The translations under genes and the position numbers were made by a program. Under the pieces are notes generated by a model. The model saw nothing but the letters and a program-made list of their open reading frames with translations. It did no database searches and was not told the DNA's origin. From positions 10,237-24,123 of the forward strand of contig JAHFCA010000004.1 in NCBI GenBank assembly GCA_023249715.1: a DNA stretch of 13,887 nt, read 5' to 3'. The DNA is from Elusimicrobiota bacterium. GTDB lineage: Bacteria; Elusimicrobiota; Elusimicrobia; 2-02-FULL-39-32. Positions 13,712-13,887 of the stretch are shown piece after piece (within the stretch, counting starts at the first letter, position 1; each line of letters begins with the position of its first letter).

Positions 13712-13775
13712 TGGATTTGAGGCGTATAAATTCTCTAATCTCTCTCGAGAATCAGCGCGATTTAGGGGTTCGAAT
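13698..13775. repeat. Right 78-bp direct repeat, attR-like
   Basis: Ungapped copy of 6432-6509 with 2 mismatches (13731 T for A, 13758 C for T). Like the left copy it starts with the tRNA-His acceptor strand and ends in the T-arm-like GGGGTTCGAAT; identity stops directly after that motif on both sides. Confidence 0.85.
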
Positions 13776-13887
13776 CTTCGCAAAAGTTTAGGTGCCCCCT
13801 AACGGGACATAAGGCATGAAATTAACTAATATTCCGTCGATGAATAGGAGGTTCTAACCTAAAATAAATACCATGCGTAAAAAAGTT
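13776..13887 (+). other. Right flank of the island; possible start of another gene
   Basis: No confident gene lies here. An AGGAGG (13846-13851) is followed 21 nt later by ATG (13873) that opens MRKKV at the window edge; the spacing is too long for a normal ribosome-binding site, so this is only a possible gene start. A 13-codon frame from 13816 to 13857 contains tandem AGG codons that coincide with the AGGAGG and may be chance. Confidence 0.2.

Larger units (their letters stand above)
6432..13775. mobile_element. Putative genomic island integrated at tRNA-His
   Basis: This segment of about 7.3 kb is bounded by the 78-bp direct repeats at 6432-6509 and 13698-13775. It holds only two genes, a 1,961-residue membrane protein and a Fic protein, which diverge from a 180-bp AT-rich gap. 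The left repeat completes a functional tRNA-His and the right one follows a degraded tRNA-like 3' fragment, as expected for attL and attR. No integrase, recombination directionality factor or replication gene is present, so the element would be a defective island, a passive cargo segment or part of a larger accretion. The two mismatches between the repeats suggest that the insertion is not very recent. Confidence 0.6.

Noticed and set aside
6432..13775. Repeats as part of a CRISPR or tandem array
   Set aside because: Only two copies, 78 bp long, more than 7 kb apart and tied to a tRNA 3' end; no spacer periodicity and no cas gene.
13816..13857. Thirteen-codon leader peptide with tandem AGG codons
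   Set aside because: No ribosome-binding site of its own, the AGG pair doubles as a possible Shine-Dalgarno sequence, and no terminator or downstream gene can be seen within the window.

Overview
The window looks like chromosomal DNA from an uncultured bacterium. Nothing in it fixes the phylum. The moderate, slightly AT-rich composition, the few Shine-Dalgarno sites and a signal-bearing giant protein of about 2,000 residues would suit an Omnitrophota-like or other PVC-related lineage, but that placement is only an inference. The first 4 kb (1-4068) is a nitrate-assimilation locus. On the minus strand it reads PII signalling protein, sulfite-oxidase-fold molybdenum protein, NarK-type nitrate transporter and ferredoxin-nitrite reductase (NirA, cut by the window edge). 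A LysR-type regulator is transcribed divergently from 3193.

The 184-bp gap between the regulator and the PII gene is dense in regulatory sequence. It holds two overlapping divergent promoters and, on the PII side, a leader of about 107 nt. That leader contains two hairpins with A..G.. hexaloops, the second mutually exclusive with an intrinsic terminator that abuts the PII ribosome-binding site. This is the layout of ANTAR-type antitermination leaders. No classical nitrate reductase is visible, so the molybdenum protein is a candidate for that step. The gap between it and narK is a nested inverted repeat with a terminator at its centre.

From 4046 to 6149 lie three tightly packed housekeeping genes: a deoxyinosine/uracil-DNA glycosylase, a Maf nucleotide pyrophosphatase and a DusB-like tRNA-dihydrouridine synthase. 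They have overlapping 3' ends and almost no leaders. Two tRNA genes follow, Pro(CGG) at 6216 and His(GTG) at 6367.

The segment from tRNA-His to 13775 has the form of an inserted genomic island. A 78-bp sequence that starts inside the 3' acceptor strand of tRNA-His recurs with 2 mismatches 7,266 bp downstream. The right-hand copy is preceded by what looks like a decayed tRNA-His 3' half. Only two genes lie between the repeats and they diverge from a common 180-bp gap: a 1,961-residue membrane protein on the minus strand and a Fic-family AMP-transferase with a winged-helix domain on the plus strand. The giant protein has a signal sequence, an N-terminal CPBP-like membrane domain with a weakened first motif, about 1,080 unrecognised residues, an MTA/SAH-nucleosidase-like domain, and a second CPBP domain with all its catalytic motifs. 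No integrase is present in the window.
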